Below are positions 43,601 to 55,990 of a DNA stretch of 64,000 nucleotides, in pieces. Numbering within the stretch: position 1 is the first letter of the stretch; the number at the start of each line of letters is the position of its first letter. The DNA lies in NCBI RefSeq assembly GCF_030272615.1, contig NC_081414.1:663596938-663660937 (forward strand), given 5' to 3'. The position numbers and the translations under genes are program-made. Origin of the DNA: Cryptomeria japonica. Lineage: Eukaryota > Streptophyta > Pinopsida > Cupressales > Cupressaceae. Below the pieces are notes generated by a model. The model had not been told where the DNA came from, ran no database searches, and worked only from the letters and a program-made list of their open reading frames with translations.

Positions 43601-45190
43601 TGATGCAGAGGTTCTTGGAGTAGATCCTAATCTCCTAGTTGCCTTTGTTGCTCTCACCAACCCTCTAACTCCTCAAGCCCATCCAATGGTACTTGGTAAG
43701 GGTTATTATAGTTATACCTTCAAGGCCTAATCCACTTTGGCTTGCCTTGAAGTTATAGCCATAGATCTTCAATAATCAACCATCCTATTAAGGATTCCAC
43801 CTCAATCCCTAACACCACTGCCAAGTGCTCCAACAACCTCTGCAAGGATCTTAACTCTTAGACTTGTTCCATGAGGGTAACATGAATTGACATAGTGTTT
43901 TTGATGTTTTCTAATGGTTTGGGAACCTTTTAACCCTTCATCAAGCCTTCCCAAGGTCACTTTGACTATACCGGATCCAAATAGGCCTAATGCAATTAGC
44001 CCTCCTATTACGGTTTTTAGGGTTTAGTTTCAAATCTTCCCACACAAGGCCACAAATAAATTACATATTTGAGTACCCTTTTCATAGTTACAAATGATAT
44101 TAAAAAATAGGATCTGGGTTCTCCATACACATGGGGTATCCAAAACTGTCCTATTTTCAAGGGTTTTAGGCCTACCCAGGTGACTTACAAACTTGGTCTC
44201 AAAAGGCTTCACTAGTCAAGACATCTGCAAAAAACAATCAAGGATTATTTAAGGGAATTCAAAGGGGTCTCCAACCATGTGTCAACTTTGGCTCCACCAA
44301 TCCATATTTGCTCTGAAAATGCACATCTCCTGCTGTCCTAGTCTCACCACCTCCTAGCTGTGAGCCTAGGGTATCATTGTAAATTCACCACAAAGGTCTG
44401 CAAAACCAAAACACCTACACTAAAACTATTTAAAAAACCTAACCTATCGGTCCACATGATTTCAACTGGTTCCATTAGTGGATGCTCAGGCTAGATCCAT
44501 TTCTTGCTTAAACCCTAGCTTATAAGTCTTTTGCACCTAGTCACAGAGAATGGATTGAATCTGTGCAACTAGACACAATCAAAATTGCTAATATACCTTC
44601 CTGGAAAGTAGATTCAAGTACAAAATCTCATGCCCTGCAAGTATATTCTTCTATCAAGTCCGTACTGGACCATACAACACCACAAAAACAAAGAAAATAG
44701 TAAAAAATGATGTAAAACAAGATTTTCCTTACAATCAAAACTTGCTTTGCATTCCAAGATCCTCCAACCCACAATGATTCAGTTGGTTAGAACCAACTTC
44801 TTTACTGCCAATCAATAAAAATGCAACTTTTTGCAAAATTGCAAATGTTGCTTAGCAACTTTACATCTTTTTTAGCTCGAGGATGTAACTTTGCACTCAA
44901 TTGTACTACAAGGCTCCAAAGGTCCTCTATTAACTTTAGAAGACCTAAAAACAATACCTTGTACCCTATTACATAATGACTCTATTCTAAGAGTAGTGCA
45001 CCTGTGAACAATACCAACATTACAACTTTCTAGGATATCAACACCCTGAACACAACAAAACCTTGGACAACTCAACCGTGACTTCATGGAGTCCCAGATG
45101 GTTGGTCCACTTATTACAACATAAAATAAAACATAAAAGACTTAAGAAAAAAACAAAAACATTTCATGAAGTGATAGGTGCCTTGCACTA
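43601..45190 (-). mobile_element. 5' LTR of element F
   Basis: It is 1590 bp. In plus reading it starts TGATGCAGAGGTTCTTGGAG and ends GCCTTGCACTA. The partner at 29081-30658 plus 38948-38964 totals 1595 bp. GACTG follows at 45191-45195. Confidence 0.9.
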
Positions 45191-46804
45191 GACTGGTTCT
45201 CATATTTGCCAGTAGGTTTTATCTCTTCATGTGATGAGCTGAATGCATCTTTTTTGGAACAATTTGGTGAAAGGGTTAATCCCAGTTCAGCTATAAAAGG
45301 ATTCATGGCTATTAAAAGAACAAAGGATGAATTTCTCCTTGTTTTCAATCTCAGATTTGCAAGAACTTTGGATGACATTCCTAGAAGTTACAGGTCAAAT
45401 GATGCAGTATGTTTGGTTGTTTACTTAGCTGCATTTGATGAAGAAATGAGCTACTTAATAAGGGATAAGGATCCTCAAACCCTATACCAGGCTTATAGGA
45501 TAGAAATGGATATTGAGAATAATTTGAAATATGGAATCCCCAAGGGTTATTTCACTACAAGAGCTTGTTATCCAAAGATACCAAATATTGGAGAGAGGTA
45601 TGATTCAAGAGTTGAATATCAACATCAAAGAACCTACAATTTTGTTGACCATAGAAGACATGTTAAAACCTATGATTCAGATCAAAATGTGAGTGAAGAG
45701 AACTTGTCTCAGACATTGGTTATTCCTCATATTAGTGAAGATGAGGTTAATGAATATTTCTATGATACAAATGTTACAGAGATTGAAGTAATTTTAGTGA
45801 CTACACCAGGTGATATAATTATTACTCCTTTCAGTAAGGATGCAACACAAAGGGTCTATCTTCACTCTTATGGTTTAGATGGATCTGATAGCCTATATCA
45901 AGAAGAATTGGAAGGTTGTACATCTAATGAATATAATGATAAGATGCAAGGTTTTGGTGAGACAAATTTATTTTCTTAGGGATTAACTATGTGTAATGAT
46001 GAAACCTTGAATATTGTTAGACCCTTCTTTATTGATGATGTTTATAAACTAGAGAATTTCATGGTATGTTCCAATGAAGAAGATATGCTTCAGCCTATGC
46101 TTATGCCATGTCAATATATTCATAGTGGTGAGAGTGATGAGATAGTCCGGGTAGATATGCTTGAAACAAGTATTATAAGTAATGATGTACTACTCGTCCC
46201 ATTACAAGAAAAAATTTATGTAGTGGATCAAATTGTTTCTGAACTCTCAAATCATGAAAACACATATGAACCAATAGGTGTGGTTGAAAAGGATAAATGA
46301 AAGGGCCAGAGAAGTCATGATGATTTTTTTGAAGCCTATGAGAGTTATAACATTGAATATTGTGATGCCGAAAGTTGTTATATCTCAGATTATGATTACT
46401 TTATGCCTAATAAGGGTGATTGTGAATTTGAGGTGGGTAGTAGTTTAAGTGAAGTTTTTAATACACTATTTCATGAGGATACAAATATAGATCAGCCTAT
46501 GCTCTACTTAAATATTTATGAGAAAGGTTTTCATTTTATTTCCAATCCTTTGTATGAGGAGATGGTTGAGAAACTAGAAATGGTGAAGATTGACCAAAAT
46601 GTGAATGCTGAATTGATTTCCAGCGATGAAGATCAATTTCCTACCATGATTGGTTATGCTGGTAATGTTGAAGGGGTCTTTGATGCCTATGGGAATGATC
46701 TATATAATAAGGAAGGGGCCATCCAATCTGATCAAGGAATTTTATTTTTCTTTTTCAATATTGGTGTGCAAAATCCTAGGTCAAAACTTTTGGTTTCATA
46801 TTAG
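45191..46804 (+). pseudogene. Element E gag, main part
   Basis: After element F the gag frame resumes with DWFSYLPVGFISSCDELNAS, LEQFGERVNP, then FLLVFNLRFARTLDDIPRSY and VCLVVYLAAFDEEMSYLIRD. This is the Gypsy-type capsid fold region as seen in moss and gymnosperm elements (from memory). One frame runs to 46804 with stops at 45977 (TAG), 46298 (TGA) and others. The second half is acidic, without zinc knuckle or protease, and contains repeated phrases of the type QPML. The total is about 530 codons here. No enzyme follows, so E looks like a gag-only retroelement. Confidence 0.7.
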
Positions 46805-49800
46805 TTGAGTGAATATTTGATCAGCTAAGGCCTAGATGATGTCAAATGCAGAGATAGCCCACAATCTGTAAATATTTTTGTAGGTGCTCAAAATGTATAT
46901 GGCAATATTTTCAACTCATTGATTACATGTGTGGATGAGAATCAAATTTTTAATAAGGGAAAACACTAGTGCTTCATTTTTTATGGCCTTGGGCCATCAG
47001 TCAAATTTTGATTTCTTCAGAATGTAATATAGGGTGCAGGGAAAGGAGGTTGACTCTGCAACCCAATGGAAATATACAAGTGTTTCATACCTATGTTGGT
47101 AACATGAAAGCTAAATAAAGTTGAAGGTTGAAGCTTTGGTGAGCTAGAATGGAACTAGAAGAGAAGCTAATACCAAAATGATGAATTACAAATGTGTCAT
47201 GAAACTTGTACAAGGAGCAACTATAATGAGTTTTTAGATAGGTTTTGATCATGATATGGAGTGATAAGAAGGAAGACAAAGGAAGGAATGGTAATTTGAT
47301 GTCATTTTCTTAAGCCCATATCTAATACAAAATAAGAGGGGAGAAAATTTTCATTTCATATCCTTTCCAAGAAATGATACATGTAGTCCTTGAACTGCCT
47401 ATTCATGGACAACTATTGGAATTTTACTTCTTTCTGAAGTATTTCTATTCCCTGAGAAGTAGATTAGGCCTTGTACATATTAGAGTAGACTTATTTTTCT
47501 ATGTTGGGCTACCCTATCTAGGTAGCTTTCTTTTGGTCTACTTTGTAGCTAGTCTGCTCCACCTCAGATTCTGGATCCTCGTACCATCCCAAAGTGATGA
47601 TCATTACCAACTAGAGCCACTGATAGTCTTGAAAATGACTATGCAAAAATGTGGTGTTCGGGACATGATTTTGGTCATTCTGAATCACTGTTTCTCTCTT
47701 TTTTTGCCCTCAGGGTTTGGGGTTTTCAGGTTTATATGTTCCCAAGTGAGCTTTCTATTTTAAAAAAACCCAAATGTGTTATAAAATCACATTACCTTTT
47801 TCATTTAAGCATGAGGGTCTATTCCACAGTCAAAAGGGGACCACATTCTTTTCCCAGGTGTTATCTTCTACCAGCCTTTTTATTTTTTGTAAAGACTATG
47901 TCTTTTATTTTATGGTCAGGCCCCCCTTTTTATGTTTCTGCGGCTTTTCATTTTCCTTAAGTCCGACTGATATTTCGGCTTATATCTCCATGATTAAATA
48001 CCGAGCAACTAAAGGTCCCATGAATTTACACATTTTTCAAATGAACGAAGATGTTATGACCCCAACAGAAAAGATGCTTGAAGGACAATGACAAGTATTG
48101 GGCAGACTTTGTAAGCTGCACATAATGAATGAGCAGACCAAACGATCGTCGCAGTACCACAATGAAAGATGTGGGGATTTTAAGGACTGTGACATCACGA
48201 GATGATGCCACGTGTCCCAAGCGGGTAGGAAAAGTTCGATAATAGAGTAGCTAACAAAGTAGAGACTCAAGGATGATTTGGCAATGCTTCGTCAAGTTTT
48301 AATGGGCCTACTTGCTACGTTGGAAGGTCAATATAAATATTGAACGATGGTGATCATGTGATATGCCGTGCTAAACAAATCAACAGTGAAAATAGAAAAA
48401 AAAAATTTCAAAAGGAGTGATTCAGAATGTTTCATTGTTGTTCACGCGATAAAGTAAAGGCATAATGAAAAAGGCTTGTCAACATGGAATAAATAGAGAC
48501 AAGTCAAGACACATGGATGCCGATTGACTCTCAAAATGTCAATTTTGAGAGGTGTTTTGTTGGGTCGAGTCATATTAGTAGGACAAAGCTGGCAGTACCT
48601 GAGGTGGAAACATCTGCAAGTTTTCATTGCCACCACAGAAAGAAATCAAGATCCTCAAAGGGATGAAAGGGATAAGGATGATTTATGAGTTGAAAGCGAG
48701 GTGATCAAGGACCTGTCAACAAAATCATAGGATGTGTACTATTAGAGATTCTTAGAGTATGACAAAAAATCAAGAAATTTTTATTGAGGAACCTTCAAAA
48801 GATAAAGACTCAATATCAAAGAAGAGGATTCAGAAGTAGAGAATTTGCAGTCAAGAAATTGAGAAATTAGGAACAAAATCGTTCACATAAGGTGAACTTG
48901 GTTAGAAGGTAGTGAATTGGCAGTTTGAGTTTGACGATGTTCTTAATTCGATGGATATGATTTCTTCAATCCATTTGCTGCCAGGATGAGCAGAAAAGCA
49001 TTGGAATGATGATTTTTCCCATGCAGGAACACTGCCAAGAGAAGTATTTTCGTTATAAATACGGCTATGTGGTTCCTTCAATTGGTAGAAAGAACAGAAA
49101 ATTCATTATCTTCTTAGAAGGTTTTGAACAAGATGGAAATGATCTTTGAGCAGTATCGTGTGAGGAGTTACACTGAGCTCTATGATACCAGATGTAGTTA
49201 TTTTGGAGGTGAGTATGCTTATAGTCAATGGAGTCTTGGAAGTGGGGAGGATAGTCAATGGAGGCTTGGAATCTATTTCTTTCCAGAACAATCCCTACAT
49301 GGCACATCCTCTACTTCTTCTCTGTCACTCATTGATAGAGAATTAAAGAAGGAGCCTCATGAAGGAATGGGAACAGAATATGGTTGGGAAGGAGTTGGAA
49401 GCTAGTCATTTCTGCAACGATATGCAAGCTGCAACTCCTTCTCATCCTTATATGTTCCTCTACAAGCTCCTCTTTCCACTTTCTTTGATCAAGGGCATAA
49501 AGGCTTGAACTCCTCTTTTAGTGGAGGGGTGATTTTACTTCTTAATAGGATCTAAATTCTCTTCGAGAAGGGGGAAATAATTTGTAAAACATCAAGGCAC
49601 ATCTCATGATCCATCTGGAAGCATTGGGGGTGATAGTGACACAACTCAAAGGTTTTTGTTTCTACCAAAATACAGTTGGGTATTTTGGTTCTACTTCATC
49701 AAGAATGCCAGAAGGATAGTCTTTTGGGAGACTGTGAGGAATATTTTTGTAACAAAGTAACAAGCGATCTTATGAACTTGTGATAGGTGTCTCCTCTGGC

Positions 49801-50324
49801 CTGAAGGTTGTTGCTCCCTTGTTTCTATAAAAGGGAAATTAGGGCCATGAGACAGGGGTCGAGAAATTTGGTCCAGAAGTTTGGATCCAAATCCTTGGTC
49901 ATGTATAGTAGGTATAGGTGAAATGAGTAGGCTGTAATAGGAATTTGCAGAGCAAATAAAATAGGTTTTGTGTCTTAGTTTGTTGCAGGTTCTTGAAGGA
50001 GTTATATGTAATATAATTTGTAATATAAAATAGCTTATGAAATAAATGAAATTATTGTCTAAATTCATTTTCTCCAATGTATGATTCTGTTATGTTTTGA
50101 ATGTGTAAGATCAAGGGTTTTTCTCGTTCGTTTCCTTGTTGTGGTGCATATTTCTTCTATCTTACGCTTTGACCTAAGGGATTTGTTAAACTACTTAGAT
50201 AGGATTTGCAGACTAATGGAGCTTATATAGGGATTCTTATAAGTAATTTGGTTTGGGATAGATAGATGAGATACATTGAAAGACAGTGTTATCTTGAGAT
50301 CTTTAGCTATTAGATTAAGGTTTT
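46805..50324 (+). other. Non-coding 3' part of element E with promoter-like sites
   Basis: No polymerase gene is seen. TGACATCA (48190-48197) and the G-box CCACGTGTC (48208-48216) lie about 120 bp before TATAAAT at 48332. Another TATAAAT is at 49054, followed by a 93-codon ORF (49124-49405) without known domains. A third, TATAAAAGGG, is at about 49827, with AATAAATG near 50041. A purine tract GAGAAGGGGGAAA lies near 49566. Part of this may be a longer LTR or an older insertion that I could not delimit. Confidence 0.5.
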
Positions 50325-50862
50325 TGTTGCATTTTTATCTTGCATTTTGCAATTTCAGTTTCCCAATGGATAAGACACTGATAACTTCTTACAGTAATTT
50401 TTATATAACATTTATTTACTCATAACTCATCGACAACTTGATATAACATTGATAATATCATAATATCTTTTCATTTTCTATGTATGATGCAAATTGTCAA
50501 AAAGTTGTCTCACACTCCAAAGCATGTCAAGGATCACTGATAGCTAGCTTTTCTATAGCATTTTCCCTCTTTATTGAGACCCCTTTTAGGAGTTAGACCA
50601 TCTGCTTTGTTTTAATGTCGCTTGCAAGTGTGGTGCAGAGATTGCAGAAGCATTAAGAGAACACCCTCTCGGATTTTGCTAACCCTGAAGTGTAGAAGGA
50701 TAATTAAAAAATCTTTGTCACATTGTTTGTCCAAGTCCTTGAGTTTTCTAAACGATTTGGAGGTTGGTCTCTCCATGCTTGATTCGAGGGCGAGGGCTCG
50801 ACTTGGTTTCTATCCATGGGATAGTGCAAAAACCCCGCCAAGTGCATTTTGGGGAACCAACA
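50325..50862 (+). mobile_element. 3' LTR of element E
   Basis: It is 538 bp, starts TGTTGCATTTTTATCTTGCA and ends GGGGAACCAACA, matching 27483-28013. It is followed by ATTAC, one mismatch from the left flank ATTTC. No good purine tract precedes it, which is the main doubt about its left border. Confidence 0.7.
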
Positions 50863-53636
50863 ATTACAATAATATAATTTCCAAAAACAAACACTAATAA
50901 AGATAAATCTTTGTAAAAGTTATCACATAATTATTAATCCAAAAAATAGGTAGAAAATAAAAGAAAAGTAGATGCTTTATTTTTTATCAATACTTGCCAA
51001 ATTATTCTTTCCTCTCATATTCCTACTAAAACTATATATTTTTAAGTAACTAAAAAATTAGATACTAATTTATATTGAAATTGCCATAATGTTGTCCTTA
51101 AATAACACGAGTTATTTAAATAAAAAGTTAATTTAGTGCAATATTTTTAGACCATGACTTAAAAGTGTAGTTATATTTTTTTTATTTTATTTTTGTAAAT
51201 AAATGATGTTATATGGAGCACTTATGAAGTAAGGTAACATTTTAAATATTATTATTTATCCTTTAAATCAATTAAATATTATGGTTTTTTATTTGAAACA
51301 ATGTTTTTGAAGGATAGAATGATCTGACAAAGTGATTACTACAAAATATCTAATTAGATAAATTTAGGAGAGGCATGAACCATAACAAAACTGCCACGTA
51401 GGTGCACAAAAGGGAGGAGCTCATAAGTAGTGAAACCATCAAGACCAAAAAAATAAAAAAGGATAGGACCTATTTTGATAAGAGGATTTTGACCAAAGCA
51501 ACTAACTGGTGGGAACAAGGGTCCTGACAAAAAAAAATACATAATCAAGATAAAGGGGTTTAGGATGGAACCTCGAACAATCTTCTTGAAAAACTCCCTT
51601 GCACTAGTACCGAAGTAGCCAAGGGAACAATAAAAAAGTAGTGGAATTTGAAATCCTTTCTACAACATTTTACTTGTAGGACCACCTTAAACTCAAACAA
51701 GGAGACAACAATAATTTGGAGACACCCAAAAACATTTTGAAAGAAGAAGCACCTAGCCATTCTAGAAAAAATATAGTTCAAATTGAATGGAGTAGCACAA
51801 AAAAAATCAAAAGCGTTTTGAAAGGCATCCCTAAACATTTGACTAGTAGAGAACCCTACAAATAAAACATCATGTAAAACCTCAATAGGTCTATTGTCAG
51901 TAGTACCACTAGGGATTGAAAGCCTTGAAGGAAAGAACCTCTAGGGGAAGAGGCCTTCTCAAGCAAACTAGAAAAAAAAAAATCTCATTTGAATCTTTGA
52001 ACAAGAGGCCTTGGGTGGCATTGCTCCAAAAAGGCACACTGGATGATAGGGGGAGTAGGGGGCATATGAAAAGACCCACGAGAAGAGTAGCATCCACCAA
52101 AGGAAACTAGAGTCTACCACATAAGTAGGTAGAAATAAGGCATAACCCTCTCTATTTAAACTCTTGTAGGGTAACCAACCCTCAACATATGTCCAAAGCC
52201 AATCCACAATTGTCAAAAAATAACCATCTCCAAAAGGAACATTGTCTTTCACAAAAAAATACATAGACAAACCCCAAAAGCTCTCGTCACCAAGAAAAAG
52301 CCCTAGTGTCGAATCCCTAGCTTCCAAAACCTCAAAGAATAAAAAAATAATAGGGAAGTATTTGCAAAAAGCCCCAACCAACTAAGAACCCATGGAAAAA
52401 GCCATGAAGGAGCCTTCACCCCATCCAACCCACTCAAAGAACAAGAAACCCACTATGTAGGACAACCCACAAGGCCCAAAATTACTGCAAACATGGGTAT
52501 CCACAAGAAACAACCCACAAAAAAAGCAAGGGGGACATCGATCCAACAGATGCGAAAGCACATTTCACAACATAAAATAGGAAAAAGGCTTATGGATAAA
52601 ACCAAGAGGCACGATATTAGTCCACGGGAATAGAAATCACAACAAAAGAAACACATCTAGGTACCATAGAGCTAAGAAGACTAGGGCCTTTAAATAATGG
52701 AGAAGAAAAGTACCACACACCAAAAATACCAGGTTCACTAGCTAAAAAGGAGAGAAATCGACCAAGTTAACCCATATGGTAGAGGAAAACAAAATCGTAT
52801 CCCAATATACCATAGTCTACTAGTGCTCCTCCACCCAAGAGAGGCAACAAAGGGTAGGGCAAGACAAATGCCACACCATTTGGTAGAAAAAGGGAAACCC
52901 ACCACACACACAAAAAAAGTAGGAGCCATAAAAATAGAACCCCCCATCATCCTCTACATCCTCCCCTCCATCTCCCTTGCCTACCAAAACCCTAGCTCCA
53001 GATGCTCTGCTCCCATTCATTTTTCCTATGGCTATTACAAAATTTGTAAAGAGGGGTGGAGACCTAATTGTTGGCTTGACACTTTAGTCTATTTATTGGA
53101 GATCTCCACAAATATTAGATATACTAAAATTGGGAATTGGTGCAAGAGCACTAAAAAATGACCTCCTATAATTATTACTATTTATCAAGAAATAAGAATG
53201 GTAGAGATCAAAGGAAATAAATTAATTACATATGTTACATCTCTCATGTGGAAAAAAGGAAAGAGTCTTTTTGGCATGTAATGTCAATCCCTTTCTATAA
53301 TGATCAATCAAAAATATATTTCTTCTTGTTTGTTAGCTCCAAGTCTCAAAAGCTTAGAGTTCCATAACTTTTGGTGTGAGAAACTTGCACTCATGGGGGC
53401 CAATTTCTACATGTGGAAACCACTTCATACACCTATCTAAAGAAGAACACTCAAGTGTGGGACATCTTTGGTAGAGGAATAATAACCCCATTCTTTAGGA
53501 TAATAAAAGGAAATGATGAAGATATTTCATCCTAGTTCATGAATAGCAGGAAGAATGGAAGAGTGGTGGTGGGTGGTGTAAAGTGGAGGTTTTAGAAGAG
53601 CTATTTGCTCAAGTCGTGTTGGGTTAAAGCGTAGTG
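50863..53636. other. Unassigned stretch between elements E and H copy 2
   Basis: 50863-51340 is very AT-rich. 51350-53000 is richer in CCC/AAA on the plus strand and gives several Phe/Leu/Trp-rich minus-strand ORFs (51560-52950) and Lys-rich plus-strand ones. None shows a domain I recognise, and stops are frequent in every frame. A decayed LINE or an old gene copy is possible but not supported. 53040-53636 holds nothing I can name. Confidence 0.45.
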
Positions 53637-55092
53637 AAATGGAAAATTCAGTTTCAAAAAGGTCCACACACCAATGGGACTCTTGGTGCAAGTTATGGAG
53701 CTATATTGAATAGCTCAACTCCCCAAGGGATGTTATGTTGTTCTCTATCTCACAGGATCCCTCAGGTCAATGCCTTTTCTCTTAGATCACTGAGCAAAGT
53801 GACTTCAGGAATGACAACTCCAAGAATAAGGGATGTTTGATTAATTTATCATGAATGCATTCCTAGATGTGTATGATATTGAAACTAGAATGATTTAAAA
53901 TATCATAAATGTGATGTTATGATAAAGATGTCTAATCTTATCCTAACAATATATACTAGTCTAACATGGATGTGCTATGATATTTAAATTTACTTCTAAA
54001 ATGCTTATTAGAATGATTTTATCAAAGAGAGGCTAAATGCTTGGTAAAATGACTATAGATTAGATGCATGAAACTTGGATATCTTTAGCAAAATGTCTAT
54101 AATCTTGATACAAAAGACTTGGATATTGAAAATGAGGAATGGGAGCTCTATTTATAAGAAAAATAGGGCAATGGATGGTCAAGATTGGATAATCTCAACA
54201 AGGGCTAGGATTGAAATTTATCAATCCATATTTACAATTCTCACCAATGAAATGGTGACAATTGTCAACAAGAGATTGCTTGAGAGGAGATGTAAGAAGA
54301 ATTAAATGCTTGAGAAGACATGATGGTTACCTTAGGAGGTAAGGGTTAAGGTTAGGTTAGGTTATCCATTGGATTAAGTTTTTACCCAAAGGATAAACTC
54401 TTGTGCAAGGGTTAAATGGATAACCAAGGGTAAAGCCATGAATGCCTGATGAAACCCTTGGGTTAGATGAGGGTTGAGTTAGAGAGAAAGTCTCTAATCA
54501 TGCAAGAAGGTTGAGTTAACCATTAATGGTTAGGAAGACTTTGAGGGTTAACTTGTTGAAGACATAAAGACTTTAATGGTTTTCAAAGACTTTGAGGGTT
54601 TGAGAAGTGACTTCCCTTTTCTTAGGGATGTGACAATATTTAGGAGATGGATTAGGCTAAATTAGAAGTGATTAGAAGAATCTAGAAGGGGGTTTAGAGA
54701 GGCAAGTGGGAGATGTAGGAAAATGCAAGTGGATGGAGGGGAATTTAATTTTAAAAAATTACATTATTTCAACAAAAATAGATGCAACTGGCATAAATAC
54801 AAGTGGGGGATTAAAATAAATAAATTAGATTTATTTACTTGCAAGGATTAATTTAATCAAATGTAAATTTAATTAAAAGGGGAGAAAAGGAAATTAATTA
54901 AATAAAGTGATTTATTTAATTAAAGGCTATGAAAGGATTAGGTGAACTCAATTAAATAAATTGAGTAATTCATTTAATCAAATAGATGAATATAATGAGC
55001 TTAATTAAATAAAATTTAATTAAATAGAGGAATGAGGTTAAAATGAATATTAAATATTCACTTAGGAAAGTGGTCATTTTTATACGTCTACA
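53637..55092 (-). mobile_element. 3' LTR of family H copy 2
   Basis: On the minus strand it starts TGTAGACGTATAAAAATGAC at 55092 and follows copy 1 to about 53637. TATAAAT is kept at 54150-54156. Many single-base differences from copy 1 show that the two insertions are not recent sisters. Confidence 0.75.
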
Positions 55093-55107
55093 TTTTGCCC
55101 CTCTTTG
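55093..55107 (-). other. Polypurine tract of family H copy 2
   Basis: On the minus strand TCAAAGAGGGGCAAAA precedes the LTR start. Compared with copy 1, one A is replaced by C. Confidence 0.75.
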
Positions 55108-55639
55108 AAGTGACGTGTGTGCACATGTTGATTCAAAGAAAATTTATCGAATATGCTGTCAAAATTTGATCGATATGATGTTGTGTGTTGAGATGTCAAT
55201 ATGATGCCCCAGATTTGATGAACGATATTGATGATGCCCCCTCGGGAGATGAATCAGGGATTTTGAAAATTTTGTTGATTTGATGAGCGTTTTTGAATTA
55301 ATTGCATTTTGGAAATTTTGACTGTGTTGAATGTGTTGGAATTGATTCATCTCCCAAAAAATGAGGAAAATGAGGAAAATAATCCCCCACTTACTAACCT
55401 TGTTGACTTTTACCCTATAAAAAGGTTAAAAGTGATTTTATTCCTATCATTTGCACATTTGTCTCCTTGTGATTGTAACACCTTAGCTCTGATGAAAATG
55501 CTAGTTCCCTATGCTTCACACTAATTTGAGCGTGTTCATCGATACCGGAGGCCTGCTGCGTATGGCCCACCTATAAGTCATCTAAATTTTGCCATGTTTT
55601 TGATTGATTTTACTTATTTTGATCATGTTTTACATTTTT

Positions 55640-55990
55640 TAGTTTAAAATTTATCATTTTAGCACGTAGGGCTTTTTTTGTAGCGCATACGATAGGAACA
55701 ATAGTTTAGAGGGTTAACCTAGCTAGGTTAGCATTTAGGTTGCATTTTGTAGTGCGTAGGTAGGTTAGGGTAGCACGTAGGATGGTTTAGTGCATAGGAC
55801 AGATAGATTAGCACACATGGTAGATAGATTAGCGTGTCGGGTAGATTAGCACGTTGGGTCAGCAGGGTAGCGCAATGGCAAAACCAGTTAGTGCATAGAG
55901 AATGTTAGCGTGTAGAGAAAAGTTTCTAGTGCATTGGTGAAGAAGGATAGCACATAGTTAGCAGCTTAGTGCATGGGAGGTCTGTTTTGG
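55640..55990. repeat. CpG-eroded minisatellite of family H copy 2
   Basis: About fourteen variants of AGCGCGTAGG are spaced roughly 20-30 bp, for example AGTGCGTAGG, AGCACGTAGG, AGTGCATAGG and AGCGTGTCGG. Nearly all differences are CG to TG or CA. The array lies about 550 bp from the LTR and has its counterpart in copy 1 at 3880-4255. Confidence 0.75.

Larger units (their letters stand above)
29081..45190 (-). mobile_element. Element F, chromovirus (Ty3/Gypsy) on the minus strand, nested in E
   Basis: The borders are set by the target duplication GACTG at 29076-29080 and 45191-45195; removing F restores the gag frame of E. The 5' LTR is on the right (43601-45190). The 3' LTR is on the left and is itself split by element G (29081-30658 plus 38948-38964). 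The minus-strand order is primer site, gag, protease, RT, RNase H, integrase, chromodomain, polypurine tract. The polyprotein has many stops, two frameshifts and a damaged RT active site. Confidence 0.92.
27483..50862 (+). mobile_element. Element E, gag-only LTR retroelement, host of the F/G nest
   Basis: Two direct repeats of 531 and 538 bp (27483-28013 and 50325-50862), both TG...CA, bound the element. ATTTC and ATTAC flank it, a 5-bp duplication with one mismatch. Inside are a primer-site-like sequence, a gag frame cut in two by element F, and about 3.5 kb of non-coding sequence. No protease, RT or integrase is seen, so E looks non-autonomous. An alternative is that the true LTR is longer and the left copy is truncated, because a TATA box and polyA-like signals precede the right copy. 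Confidence 0.7.

Noticed and set aside
51560-53020. Several minus-strand hydrophobic ORFs that might suggest a membrane protein or LINE
   Set aside because: Frequent stops, changing frames, no conserved motif seen; the hydrophobic look follows from A/C-rich plus-strand sequence.
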